DNA of 51,131 nucleotides from Streptomyces sp. 150FB (GTDB lineage Bacteria; Actinomycetota; Actinomycetes; Streptomycetales; Streptomycetaceae). The stretch covers positions 2,935,961 to 2,987,091 of the forward strand of contig NZ_JTHL01000001.1 in assembly GCF_000818195.1 (NCBI RefSeq). The letters run 5' to 3'. Positions 34,563 through 42,496 of this stretch are shown piece by piece. The position numbers and the translations under genes are program-made. Every line of letters starts with the position of its first letter. The stretch's first letter is position 1. The notes below the pieces were generated by a model that worked only from the letters and a program-made list of their open reading frames with translations, was not told the DNA's origin and made no database searches.

Positions 34563-35513
34563 ATGACCGCACCGATCTTGCTCGTCCTCGAAGCCGACCC
34601 GCCTCCCCGGCTCGGCCGGCTGGCGGGCCGGGCCACGGTCCGGTACGCCGACGAGCACAACCTCGCAGCTCAGCTACCCTCTGCCGATGTTCTGCTGGTC
34701 TGGGACTTCCTCTCGGACGCGGTACGTCTCGCCTGGCCGGGCGAGGGTCCGCGGCCCCGCTGGGTGCATACGGCGAGCGCCGGAGTGGACCGGCTGCTCT
34801 CCCCCGAGCTGATCAATTCGGAAACATGTGTGACAAACGCCCGGGGCATCTTCGAGAAGCCGATCGCCGAATATGTGGCCGGACTGGTTCTCGCCATGGC
34901 AAAGGATCTTCCTGGAACGCTGGAGTTGCAGCGCCAGCGCCGCTGGCGGCACCGCGAAGGGCTCCAGGTCGCCGGCAGCCGGGCGACCGTGGTCGGGGCC
35001 GGGCCGATCGGCCGGGCGGTCGCCGAGACGCTCAGGACGCTCGGCGTGCACGTGGCGGTCACCGGCCGTACGGCGCGCCCCGGCGTGCACGGCGCCGACC
35101 AGCTCGACCGGCTGCTGACCGGGGCCGACTGGGTGATCAGTGCCGCGCCACTCACGGATGCGACACGCGGCATGTTCGACGCGCGGCTCTTCGGTCTGAT
35201 GCAGCCGTCGGCGCACTTCATCAACGTGGGACGCGGGCAGCTCGTCGTCGAGGACGACCTGGTCGCCGCCGTCTCCAAGCGCTGGATCGCGGGCGCCGCA
35301 CTGGATGTCTTCGAGCATGAGCCGCTGCGTCCGGAGAGCCGCCTGTGGGACGTACCCGGCCTGATCGTGTCCCCGCACATGAGCGGCGACACGGTCGGCT
35401 GGCGCGACCGCCTCGGCGCACAGTTCGTTGACTTGTATGAACTTTGGTCGGCCGGAAAGCCCCTGCCGAACGTGGTCGACAAGAAACGTGGGTACGTCCC
35501 CATGCATGACTGA
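34563..35513 (+). CDS. D-2-hydroxyacid dehydrogenase
   Basis: A 316-residue D-isomer-specific 2-hydroxyacid dehydrogenase. The Rossmann motif is GAGPIG (145-150). The segment TGRTAR after the second strand, with Arg instead of an acidic residue, suggests NADP(H) preference. Catalytic residues are Arg224 (NVGRG), Glu253 (FEHEPL) and His272 (SPHMSGD). It reduces a 2-oxo acid or oxidises a D-2-hydroxyacid. ATG 34563 has AAGGG about 10 bases upstream. The amidase gene overlaps its end by 8 bases, so the two are co-translated. It heads the rightward arm of the putative catabolic cluster. Confidence 0.88.
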   Translation: MTAPILLVLEADPPPRLGRLAGRATVRYADEHNLAAQLPSADVLLVWDFLSDAVRLAWPGEGPRPRWVHTASAGVDRLLSPELINSETCVTNARGIFEKPIAEYVAGLVLAMAKDLPGTLELQRQRRWRHREGLQVAGSRATVVGAGPIGRAVAETLRTLGVHVAVTGRTARPGVHGADQLDRLLTGADWVISAAPLTDATRGMFDARLFGLMQPSAHFINVGRGQLVVEDDLVAAVSKRWIAGAALDVFEHEPLRPESRLWDVPGLIVSPHMSGDTVGWRDRLGAQFVDLYELWSAGKPLPNVVDKKRGYVPMHD

Positions 35514-36942
35514 TCCAATTTTCCTCACGGACCTGACCGCACGGCAGCTCCTCACCGGCTACCGGAGCGGCGATTTCTCCCCCGTCGACGCGACCCGCGC
35601 CGTCCTGGAGCGGATCGAGGCGGTCCAGCCGCTGGTCAACGCCTTCGTACGGGTGGACGCCGAGCCGGCGCTCGCCCAGGCCGAGGCGTCGGCGGAGCGG
35701 TGGCGCAGGAAGGAGCCGCGCGGGCTGCTCGACGGCGTACCGGTCTCGGTCAAGGACATCTTCCTCCAGCGCGGCAGCCCCACGCTGCGCGGATCGAGGA
35801 CCGTACGCGCCGAGGCGGCCTGGGACGAGGACGCCCCAGCGGTGGCCGGACTGCGGGAGCACGGCGCTGTCCTGGTCGGGAAGACGACCACGCCCGAGTT
35901 CGGCTGGAAGGGCGTCACCGACTCGCCGCTGAACGGGGTGACGCGCAACCCGTACGACCTGTCCAGGACGTCCGGGGGGTCCAGCGGTGGCAGCGCGGCC
36001 GCCGTGGCGCTGGGCGCGGCGCCGCTGTCGATCGGTACGGACGGCGGCGGCTCGGTCCGTATCCCGGCGTCGTTCTGCGGGATCTTCGGACTGAAACCGA
36101 CGTACGGCCGGATCCCGCTCTATCCGTCGAGCCCCTTCGGCACGCTGGCGCACGCCGGGCCCATGGCGCGGGACGCCGCCGACGCCGCGCTGCTGCTGGA
36201 TGTGATCAGCGGCGCCGACCCGCGGGACTGGTCGCAGCTCGCGCCGACGGCCGGGATGAGCGCGGAGCTGGCGCGGGGCACGGAGGGCGTACGGGGGCTG
36301 CGCGTCGCGTACTCCCCGTCCTTCGGCGGCCAGGTCGCCGTCCGGCCCTCGGTGGCCTCAGCCGTACGCGGCGCTGTGGCCAGGCTGGCCGAGCTGGGCG
36401 CGTACGTCGAGGAGGCCGATCCGGACATCACCGATCCGGTGGAGGCGTTCCACACCCTGTGGTTCAGCGGCGCCGCCCGGCTGGTGCAGTCGTACAGCAG
36501 GGAGCAGCGCGCGCTGCTCGATCCCGGGCTGCGGGAGATCGTCGCCGAGGGTGAGCGGATGAGCGCGCTGGACTATCTGGCGGCGGTCGACGCGCGGATG
36601 GAGCTGGGGCGGCGGCTGGGCCGCTTCCACAGCTCGTACGACCTGCTGGTCACGCCGACGCTGCCGATCACCGCGTTCGAGGCGGGCGCCGAGACGCCTG
36701 CGGGGGCGGGGTACCGGCGCTGGACAGGGTGGACGCCGTTCACCTATCCGTTCAATCTGACGCAGCAGCCGGCGGCGACCGTGCCCTGCGGGGTGGACGA
36801 GGACGGGCTGCCGATCGGGGTGCAGATCGTGGCGGCCCGGCACGCGGACACGCTGGTGATGCGCGCGGCGCACGCGCTGTACGAGTCGGGCACGGCGCGG
36901 ATTCCCGCACCGGCGGGCAGCCCGATGCCCGCCGGAAGCTGA
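35506..36942 (+). CDS. Amidase-signature family amidase
   Basis: A 478-residue amidase. The Ser-cisSer-Lys triad is visible: Lys83 in PVSVKDIF, the cis-Ser in SGGSSGGSAA (Ser159/160), and nucleophile Ser183 in GTDGGGSVRIP. SFCGIFGLKPTYGRIP is the classical follow-on. The family hydrolyses amides of small acids, peptides, malonamate or aryl compounds. ATG 35506 lies within the last codons of the dehydrogenase gene. In this cluster it could open an amide of the imported substrate. It is convergent with the DUF3830 gene (48 bases apart). Confidence 0.9.
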   Translation: MTDPIFLTDLTARQLLTGYRSGDFSPVDATRAVLERIEAVQPLVNAFVRVDAEPALAQAEASAERWRRKEPRGLLDGVPVSVKDIFLQRGSPTLRGSRTVRAEAAWDEDAPAVAGLREHGAVLVGKTTTPEFGWKGVTDSPLNGVTRNPYDLSRTSGGSSGGSAAAVALGAAPLSIGTDGGGSVRIPASFCGIFGLKPTYGRIPLYPSSPFGTLAHAGPMARDAADAALLLDVISGADPRDWSQLAPTAGMSAELARGTEGVRGLRVAYSPSFGGQVAVRPSVASAVRGAVARLAELGAYVEEADPDITDPVEAFHTLWFSGAARLVQSYSREQRALLDPGLREIVAEGERMSALDYLAAVDARMELGRRLGRFHSSYDLLVTPTLPITAFEAGAETPAGAGYRRWTGWTPFTYPFNLTQQPAATVPCGVDEDGLPIGVQIVAARHADTLVMRAAHALYESGTARIPAPAGSPMPAGS

Positions 36943-36990
36943 GAGCCCGGCCCGCCCGGCGGAGGCGGGTTCACATCTGGCAAGCCCGGG

Positions 36991-37488
36991 TCACACCCGG
37001 CGGAAGTTGAGGGTCTCGCCGATCGCGCCGGCCCGCCACAGGTCCTGGCAGGCCTCGGCCATCTGGTCGAGGCCGTCGACCACGGTGCCCCAGACGATGC
37101 CGGGGATCCAGCCCATGTCGCCGTTGATCAGCAGGTTGTTGCGCTCGTAGAAGAGGGCGAGGTCGACAACGGTCCGCCGACCGCTGAAGGCCTCTTCCTC
37201 GTAGCCGTACGAGGTGTTCGCCAACTCCGTCTCGGGGAAGGTGAAATAACACAGATCACCCGGAATGGGGGTGATGGTGGGGTTCTCCAGCGGCGGTTCC
37301 TTCTCCGCGAACGCGGGGAAGAGCGCGTAGATCTCATTCCGCGCGTACTTCGCGTGATAGACGTCCGAGCCCAGCGGCAGCGCGTCCCACACCGCCGCAC
37401 AGGTGACCGGAGCCCGGTCGTCGAGGAGTTTCGCGGTGCACCGCACGCCGCGCTTGTCTAGCGATACCTGCACATAACGCTCTGTCAT
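36991..37488 (-). CDS. DUF3830 family (cyclophilin-like) protein
   Basis: A 165-residue protein recognised as DUF3830-like: TAKLLDDRAPVTCAAVWDALPL (~18-39), GDLCYFTFPETELANTSYGY (~90-109) and a C-terminal region IGETLNFRRV. The fold is related to cyclophilins and TM1367-type proteins, and the function is unknown. In other actinomycetes I recall such genes beside amidase, racemase and Ehu-type transporter genes, as here. ATG 37488 is chosen because the family sequence starts there. It is divergent from the transporter operon over 190 bases containing an inverted repeat. Confidence 0.7.
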   Translation of the reverse strand: MTERYVQVSLDKRGVRCTAKLLDDRAPVTCAAVWDALPLGSDVYHAKYARNEIYALFPAFAEKEPPLENPTITPIPGDLCYFTFPETELANTSYGYEEEAFSGRRTVVDLALFYERNNLLINGDMGWIPGIVWGTVVDGLDQMAEACQDLWRAGAIGETLNFRRV

Positions 37489-37576
37489 TCTCGCAGCCTG
37501 CCCGGGTCGGAGACACCACACACCCCCCGGCGCCGACAATCGATTCAGGCCACGGGAAGGTCACCCTCCGGACACC

Positions 37577-37611
37577 GTTCTATTACACCCGCCGCTGGGA
37601 CGGCATAGAAC
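37577..37611. promoter_or_regulatory. Inverted repeat upstream of the Ehu-type transporter operon
   Basis: GTTCTAT and ATAGAAC form perfect 7-base arms with a 21-base spacer, about 70 bases before the binding-protein start and 90 before the divergent DUF3830 start. The arms are about three helical turns apart, fitting a dimer-pair or looped operator. Regulator unknown; the IclR gene is a candidate. Confidence 0.45.
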
Positions 37612-37678
37612 ATCCCGATCGGGCAGGCGCGTCCCATTGCCCACTCGTTCAAACACCCACCGAGGAGATTGCGAATCC

Positions 37679-38581
37679 ATGGCTGACTTCCCGAACCTGT
37701 CCCGCCGGGGCTTCCTCAGCCGCTCCGCGGCCGTCGGTGGCCTGCTGGTCGTACCGGGTCTCCTCTCCGCGTGCAGCAAAACCGACAGCGGCACGACCAC
37801 CGGCACCGGAGCGCTCGACAAACTGCGCAAACAGGGCTTCGTACGGGTCGCGTACGCCAACGAGGCCCCGTACGGCTACACCGAGGGCGGCAAGCTCAAG
37901 GGCGAGGCGCCCACCCTCCACCAGCAGATATTCAAGGCGCTCGGCGTCGACACGCTGAAGCCGACCCTCGCCGAGTTCGACGGCCTGATCCCGGGCCTCC
38001 AGGCCGGGAAGTACGACGTGGTCAGCGCGGGAATGGCGATCACGCCCGACCGCTGCGCCAACGCCCTGTTCTCCGAGCCCGAGTTCATCTCGCCCACCGC
38101 GATGATGGTGAAGAAGGGCAACCCCAAGAACATCACCGACCTCGCGTCGGCCAAGAAGGCCGGCGTGGTCATCGGCGTGATGGCGGGTGCGGTCGAGGGC
38201 TCGTACGCCGAGGGCGCCGGCATCGCCAAGGACAAGATCAAGACACTCCAGAAGCCGCAGGACGGCGCCGACGCCGTCACCGGCGGCCGTATCGACGCGT
38301 TCCTGCTCACCGGCATCTCGCTGCGCTGGCTGGCCAAGACCAACAGCGGCACCGAGGTCACCGAAGCGTTCGTGCCCGAGCTGAAGGGCAAGCCGCAGTA
38401 CAGCCCCGGCGGCGCCGTCTTCAAGAAGGGCAACGAAGCGCTGCGTGACGCCTTCAACACCCAGCTCAAGAAGATCACGGCCGACAAGGCGCGCTATGTG
38501 AGGCTGCTCCAGCCGTACGGCTTCGGTGCGACCGAGATCCCGCCGACGACGCTGAAGACCGCAGATCTGTGCAAGGCCTGA
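37679..38581 (+). CDS. ehuB: ABC transporter substrate-binding lipoprotein, EhuB-like
   Basis: A 300-residue exported binding protein. A twin-arginine signal (SRRGFLSR, 8-15) and a lipobox (LLSAC, Cys32) indicate a Tat-exported lipoprotein. The domain (VAYANEAPYGYTEGGKLKGE, EFDGLIPGLQAGKYDVVSAG, ITPDRCANALFSEPEF) is the family-3 solute-binding fold and closely resembles the ectoine/hydroxyectoine binding protein EhuB. The ligand is probably a small zwitterionic amino-acid-like compound, though not necessarily ectoine. GAGGAG lies 11 bases before ATG 37679. It is the first gene of a four-gene transporter operon. Confidence 0.88.
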   Translation: MADFPNLSRRGFLSRSAAVGGLLVVPGLLSACSKTDSGTTTGTGALDKLRKQGFVRVAYANEAPYGYTEGGKLKGEAPTLHQQIFKALGVDTLKPTLAEFDGLIPGLQAGKYDVVSAGMAITPDRCANALFSEPEFISPTAMMVKKGNPKNITDLASAKKAGVVIGVMAGAVEGSYAEGAGIAKDKIKTLQKPQDGADAVTGGRIDAFLLTGISLRWLAKTNSGTEVTEAFVPELKGKPQYSPGGAVFKKGNEALRDAFNTQLKKITADKARYVRLLQPYGFGATEIPPTTLKTADLCKA

Positions 38582-38596
38582 CGGGGAAACGCCGTC

Positions 38597-39334
38597 ATGG
38601 GTGACTTCTTCTCGACCTTCTCGGACGAACTGCCCCAGGTCCTCTCGGGACTCTGGGTGACAGTCCAGGCCACGCTGCTCGGCGCGGCCCTCGCCCTGGT
38701 CCTGTCCTTCGTGCTCGGCCTGATGGCGGGCAGCGACGTGTCCTTCGTGCGCGTGGTCTCGCGGATCGTCGTCGAGTTCTTCCGGGGGACCTCGCTGTAC
38801 GTCCAGCTCTTCTGGCTCTACTACGCCATGCCCCAGCTCACCGGGTACGAACTCACCCCGTTGATCTGCGGTGTCGTGGCCTTCGGGCTGAACTTCGGCG
38901 CGTACGGCTCCGAGGTCGTGCGCGGCGGCATCAACGCCGTACCGGCCGCGCAGTGGGAGGCCGCGATCGCGCTGAACATGACCCCGTACAAGCGGATGAC
39001 GCGGGTGATCATGCCGCAGGCGTGGGTCCAGATGATCCCGTCCTTCACCAACCTGCTGATCCAGCTCCTCAAGGCGACCCCGCTGCTCTGGCTGATCTCG
39101 GCGGCCGACCTGATGACGGTGATCCAGCAGATCAGGGACCGCACGGGTGAGTCCCTCACCGCGTACGCGTCCCTGCTGGTCTTCTACTTCGTCCTGGCCT
39201 ACGCCCTGACCATGCTGATGAATCTGCTCGAACGGACGGCGAAGGCCAGGCTCGGGCAACACACCGGGACCCGGAGCCTGCTGCGCAGCCGCAGCGCCGC
39301 CGATCCCGTGGTCACCGGAGGTGCCGCTCAGTGA
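38597..39334 (+). CDS. ehuC: ABC transporter permease, EhuC-like
   Basis: A 245-residue inner-membrane permease of the HisM/polar amino acid type with five or six hydrophobic segments. The conserved EAA loop reads RGGINAVPAAQWEAAIALNM, and an N-terminal VTVQATLLGAALALVLSF segment is typical. It forms the channel with the next permease. ATG 38597 is 15 bases after the binding-protein stop, and its end overlaps the next gene by GTGA. Confidence 0.88.
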   Translation: MGDFFSTFSDELPQVLSGLWVTVQATLLGAALALVLSFVLGLMAGSDVSFVRVVSRIVVEFFRGTSLYVQLFWLYYAMPQLTGYELTPLICGVVAFGLNFGAYGSEVVRGGINAVPAAQWEAAIALNMTPYKRMTRVIMPQAWVQMIPSFTNLLIQLLKATPLLWLISAADLMTVIQQIRDRTGESLTAYASLLVFYFVLAYALTMLMNLLERTAKARLGQHTGTRSLLRSRSAADPVVTGGAAQ

Positions 39335-39972
39335 GCGTATTCAACTGGGGCGCGGCGGGGGATGTCCTGCCGCTGCTGCTCAAGGGATTCGAGACCACGC
39401 TGCTCGCCACCGTGCTCGGCACGGTGGTCGCCGCCGTGCTCGGGCTGGCCATCGCGGTGGCCGGCCGGGCGCCCACGCGGTTCGTGACGGTGCCGGTGCG
39501 GGTCGTGATGGAGTTCATCCGGTCCACCCCGCTGCTGGTCCAACTGGTGGGCGCGGCCGCGGTGTTCTCCACCGTCGAGCCGCTGACGATCGGCATCGTG
39601 GTGCTCGGCATCCACTACGCCACCTACACCTCGGAGGTGTACAGGGCCGGGATCGACGGGGTGCCGAAGGGTCAGTGGGAGGCCTGCCGCGCGCTGTCGA
39701 TGTCGCCCAGGCGGACCTGGCAGGCGGTGATCCTGCCGCAGGCCGTACGCAATGTGCTGCCCGCCCTGGGCAACTACGCGATCTCCATGTTCAAGGAGAC
39801 GCCGTTCCTCGCCGTGATCACGGTCCAGGAAATGGTCTTCGAGGCACGGCAGTACGCGGACGCCCACTTCCTGTACACCGAAGCCTTCACGCTCGCCGGA
39901 GTGATCTTCCTGATCGCGAGCTACCCGACCTCGCTGCTGATGAGAAAGCTGGAGAAGAGCCTTGGCCACTGA
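39331..39972 (+). CDS. ehuD: ABC transporter permease, EhuD-like
   Basis: A 213-residue permease with five hydrophobic segments. The EAA loop is RAGIDGVPKGQWEACRALSM, and FETTLLATVLGTVVAAVLGL is the first helix. It pairs with the preceding permease. GTG 39331 overlaps the previous stop, and its own end overlaps the ATPase start by 11 bases. Confidence 0.88.
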   Translation: MSVFNWGAAGDVLPLLLKGFETTLLATVLGTVVAAVLGLAIAVAGRAPTRFVTVPVRVVMEFIRSTPLLVQLVGAAAVFSTVEPLTIGIVVLGIHYATYTSEVYRAGIDGVPKGQWEACRALSMSPRRTWQAVILPQAVRNVLPALGNYAISMFKETPFLAVITVQEMVFEARQYADAHFLYTEAFTLAGVIFLIASYPTSLLMRKLEKSLGH

Positions 39973-40870
39973 CCCCCTGCGGAAGACGCCTGCCGAGGAC
40001 GCGGTCCCCGTATCCGTATCCGCCTCCGCTTCCCTTTCCGCCTCCGCTTCCCCTTCCGCTTCGACGGCGGCCACTCCCGTCGCCGATCCGGCCGACGCCG
40101 GCGCTCAGCCGCTCGTCCGCTTCGACAAGGTCGTCAAGCGCTACGGCGACCATGTCGTCCTCGACGAGCTGGACTTCGCCGTACGGCGCGGCGAGCACGT
40201 CACCCTCATCGGGCCGAGCGGCTCCGGCAAGACCACCATCCTGCGGCTGCTGATGACGCTGGAGAAGGTGAGCGACGGGGTCATATGGGTGGACGGCGAA
40301 CCGCTGTCGCACATGCGTACGCCGAACGGCGGCCTCAAGCAGGCCGGCGAGAAGCAACTCCGGCAGTCCCGCAAGAAGATCGGGATGGTCTTCCAGCAGT
40401 TCAACCTTTTCCCGAACATGAAGGTGCTCCAGAACATCACCGAGGCACCGGTCAACGTCCTCGGTCTTGAGCGCGACGAGGCCGAGACGCGCGCCCGCGA
40501 ACTCCTCGACATGGTCGGTCTCGCCGACAAGGTCGACGCGCATCCCTCCCAGCTCTCCGGCGGCCAGCAGCAGCGCGTGGCGATCGCCCGCGCACTTGCG
40601 ATGCGGCCCGAGATCCTGCTCCTGGACGAAGTGACGTCGGCGCTCGACCCCGAGTTGGTGGCCGGCGTGCTCGATCTGCTGCGCGAGATCGTGCGGACGA
40701 CGAACATCACCATGCTCTGCGTCACCCATGAGATGAATTTCGCCCGGGACGTCTCGGACCAGGTACTGATGTTCGACTCTGGGCGAATTGTCGAGTCCGG
40801 ATCGCCGGAGAAAATATTCACCGCGCCCGAGAACAAACGGACTCAGGAATTCCTGAGCGCCGTCCTTTAA
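39962..40870 (+). CDS. ehuA: ABC transporter ATPase, EhuA-like
   Basis: A 302-residue ATPase energising the transporter. Walker A is GPSGSGKT (84-91), the Q-loop QQFNLFPN, the signature LSGGQQQR, Walker B EILLLDEVTSALD and the switch His in THEM. The start is TTG 39962 with GGAG about 8 bases upstream, inside the permease gene. The first ~50 residues precede the normal fold and are Ser/Ala-rich (VSVSASASLSASASPSAST, 17-35), coded by an imperfect TCCGC(T/C)-type repeat. This looks like repeat expansion. The gene ends the operon, and a 598-base gap follows. Confidence 0.88.
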   Translation: MATDPLRKTPAEDAVPVSVSASASLSASASPSASTAATPVADPADAGAQPLVRFDKVVKRYGDHVVLDELDFAVRRGEHVTLIGPSGSGKTTILRLLMTLEKVSDGVIWVDGEPLSHMRTPNGGLKQAGEKQLRQSRKKIGMVFQQFNLFPNMKVLQNITEAPVNVLGLERDEAETRARELLDMVGLADKVDAHPSQLSGGQQQRVAIARALAMRPEILLLDEVTSALDPELVAGVLDLLREIVRTTNITMLCVTHEMNFARDVSDQVLMFDSGRIVESGSPEKIFTAPENKRTQEFLSAVL

Positions 40871-41328
40871 AGAGGCTCGAATCGGCTCTGGCGCGACGCC
40901 TGAGCCGCTGGTACCTTCCTGCCGCAAGAGACCAGGAGATACCGCGAGAGCTGCGGGAGAAGGTGCCCGCCGGGGGCGCGCCTGCGGGGATGCGGACGCG
41001 TGAAGAACGCGCGCACCGGCGGCCGTGCGCCGCCCGGGCAGTCGCATGAACGGGGAGAACCCGGTGCTGGGAGGGCGGCGGACCGGCGGCGGCCTGGCAG
41101 AAGCGCACATCCTTCGCCCCGCGCATTCCGGAAAAGAGCACGGATGCGATTGCCTATTCCGTGAATATCATGGAAGGCGCCATGTGCCTCAACACCACAG
41201 TGCGGCTCGGACCCACGAATGAGTCGCCAATTTCGGCGGCGACCGCCCGGCGGACCGGGGAAAAGCAAAGGGCCCACGGAATTCTCGGTATGACGTGAGG
41301 ACCGCACACAGCAGGACCAAGTATGACT

Positions 41329-41342
41329 GTGGCATATGCCAC
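41329..41342. promoter_or_regulatory. Perfect 14-bp palindrome before the IclR gene
   Basis: GTGGCATATGCCAC is fully symmetric, about 130 bases before the IclR start. It is a candidate autoregulatory operator. The inner GGCATATGCC also occurs at 7741, where it is probably unrelated. Confidence 0.4.
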
Positions 41343-41346
41343 GGGT

Positions 41347-41379
41347 GGCGCGGCCCAGTCCCCAGGCCTGGGCCGCGCC
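41347..41379 (+). terminator. Strong hairpin in the IclR leader
   Basis: GGCGCGGCCCAG pairs with CTGGGCCGCGCC (12-base perfect stem, 9-base loop), followed by GTCGTTTCC. It lies about 90 bases before the IclR start, so it may be an attenuator or the end of an upstream transcript. Confidence 0.5.
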
Positions 41380-41468
41380 GTCGTTTCCCCCAACAGCCGT
41401 CCCGCAGGGCTGCTTTGGCGGCTATCGTGAAGACAAAAGCTTGCGGTCACAACCTGCTAGGGGGAACC

Positions 41469-42227
41469 GTGGCGCTGAAGCCGGAGCCGACAGCACCTTT
41501 CCACTCGGTGCATTACGTCTTGCGTGTCCTGGAGGCCATCTCCCGGCACCCGGGCGGCGTTACGGATGCCCAGATCGCCCGCGAGACAGGACTGCCCACC
41601 GGACACCTCGCGCCGATGCTGATCATGCTGCGCCGCGAGGGGTATGTGGAGCAGATCTCGGAGGGCGCCTATGCCGTCGGGGACTCGCTCGTCCTCCTCG
41701 GGTCCGGCACGACGCGGCAGCAGGCACTGGAGACCAAGCTCCAGGAAACGCTGAGCGATCTGCGCGACTCGGTGGGCGCCGCCGTCTACCTCAGCCGGTA
41801 CATCGACGGCGAGGTCAAGATCACTCAGATCGCCGACGGACCGCGCACGCCCGCGGTGAAGGAGTGGGTGGACTTCCGCTCCTCGGCCCACGCCAGCGCG
41901 ATCGGCAAGTGCCTGCTCACCCAGCTCGACCAGAACGGCCGCAGGGACCATCTCGCCCGGCACAAGATCGCCCGCCTCACCTCGCGCACCATCACGAGCC
42001 AGAGCCTGCTGTTCTCCCGGCTGGACAGCCAGCCGGCCACCGTCCCGGTGCTGGACCTCCAGGAGTACGCCGTCGGCACGGTCTGCGCCGCGGTCCCGCT
42101 GACGGCGGGCTCGGCGGTGGGCTGCCTGGCCCTGTCACTCCCGGTCGAGCACGCGTACCGGCTGCGCGAGGCGGCGGCCACGCTGAACCGCAGGGCGGCG
42201 CCCATGGCGCTGTCACTGACGCTGTAA
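41469..42227 (+). CDS. IclR family transcriptional regulator
   Basis: A 252-residue IclR protein. The winged helix-turn-helix is at ~12-75 (HYVLRVLEAISRHPGGVTDA, ARETGLPTGHLAPMLIMLRR) and an effector-binding domain at ~85-250 (SAHASAIGKCLLTQL is the usual signature). AGGGGG lies 6 bases before GTG 41469. Members bind small organic acids and control catabolic operons. It is the only regulator in the 32.6-42.2 kb block, so it is the likely controller of the transporter and enzyme genes. That link is by position only. Confidence 0.88.
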   Translation: MALKPEPTAPFHSVHYVLRVLEAISRHPGGVTDAQIARETGLPTGHLAPMLIMLRREGYVEQISEGAYAVGDSLVLLGSGTTRQQALETKLQETLSDLRDSVGAAVYLSRYIDGEVKITQIADGPRTPAVKEWVDFRSSAHASAIGKCLLTQLDQNGRRDHLARHKIARLTSRTITSQSLLFSRLDSQPATVPVLDLQEYAVGTVCAAVPLTAGSAVGCLALSLPVEHAYRLREAAATLNRRAAPMALSLTL

Positions 42228-42314
42228 CCGCGACGGCTCACACCGTAACGACGACGGCCCCGGGACGTGGTCCTGAGCACCCCCGAGGACCGGGTATTAT
42301 TTTCGAGTCAGCAG

Positions 42315-42388
42315 GCGCCGCTAGCTCAGTTGGTTAGAGCAGCTGACTCTTAATCAGCGGGTCCGGGGTTCGAGTCCCTGGCGGCGCA
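42315..42388 (+). tRNA. tRNA-Lys (anticodon CTT), second copy
   Basis: Identical in sequence to the gene at 8648, including 8 bases upstream (GTCAGCAG) and the C after the discriminator. It has the same cloverleaf and CTT anticodon, with no encoded CCA. It lies 33.7 kb from the first copy in the same orientation. Confidence 0.97.
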
Positions 42389-42398
42389 CCGACAGGGG

Positions 42399-42428
42399 AA
42401 GGGCCCCTCGCGAGAGCGAGGGGCCCTT
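42399..42428 (+). terminator. Terminator of the second tRNA-Lys
   Basis: AAGGGCCCCTCGC, GAGA loop, GCGAGGGGCCCTT form a perfect 13-base stem followed by CTTCG. The core resembles the terminator of the first copy but the sequence differs, so the repeat ends at the tRNA. Confidence 0.85.
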
Positions 42429-42496
42429 CTTCGTGCGCCGGGAGGGGGACGGAGCACGAGCGTCCGGACTCCGTGGTGCCCGGTCGTGCCCCGGGG

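Larger units (their letters stand above)
41323..41430 (+). other. Possible 35-codon leader ORF before iclR-type gene
   Basis: ATG 41323 follows AGGA by about 7 bases and opens 35 codons to TGA 41428-41430, 38 bases before the IclR start. The ORF contains both the palindrome and the strong hairpin, so translation could influence the hairpin. There is no recognisable peptide motif, and it may be chance. Confidence 0.2.
40871..41468. other. Long intergenic region upstream of the IclR gene
   Basis: 598 bases with no recognisable protein. The 41100-41330 part is AT-richer than its surroundings (GATTGCCTATTCCGTGAATA) and probably holds the IclR promoter. The last 150 bases hold a 14-base perfect palindrome, a strong hairpin and a short ORF, listed separately. 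No transporter terminator is obvious near 40871. Confidence 0.5.

Noticed and set aside
32658..42227. Simple ectoine-degradation locus
   Set aside because: The transporter and EutA-like genes fit, but DoeA/EutD hydrolase, DoeB/EutE, EutB and EutC are absent, while an amidase, a D-2-hydroxyacid dehydrogenase and DUF3830 are present.
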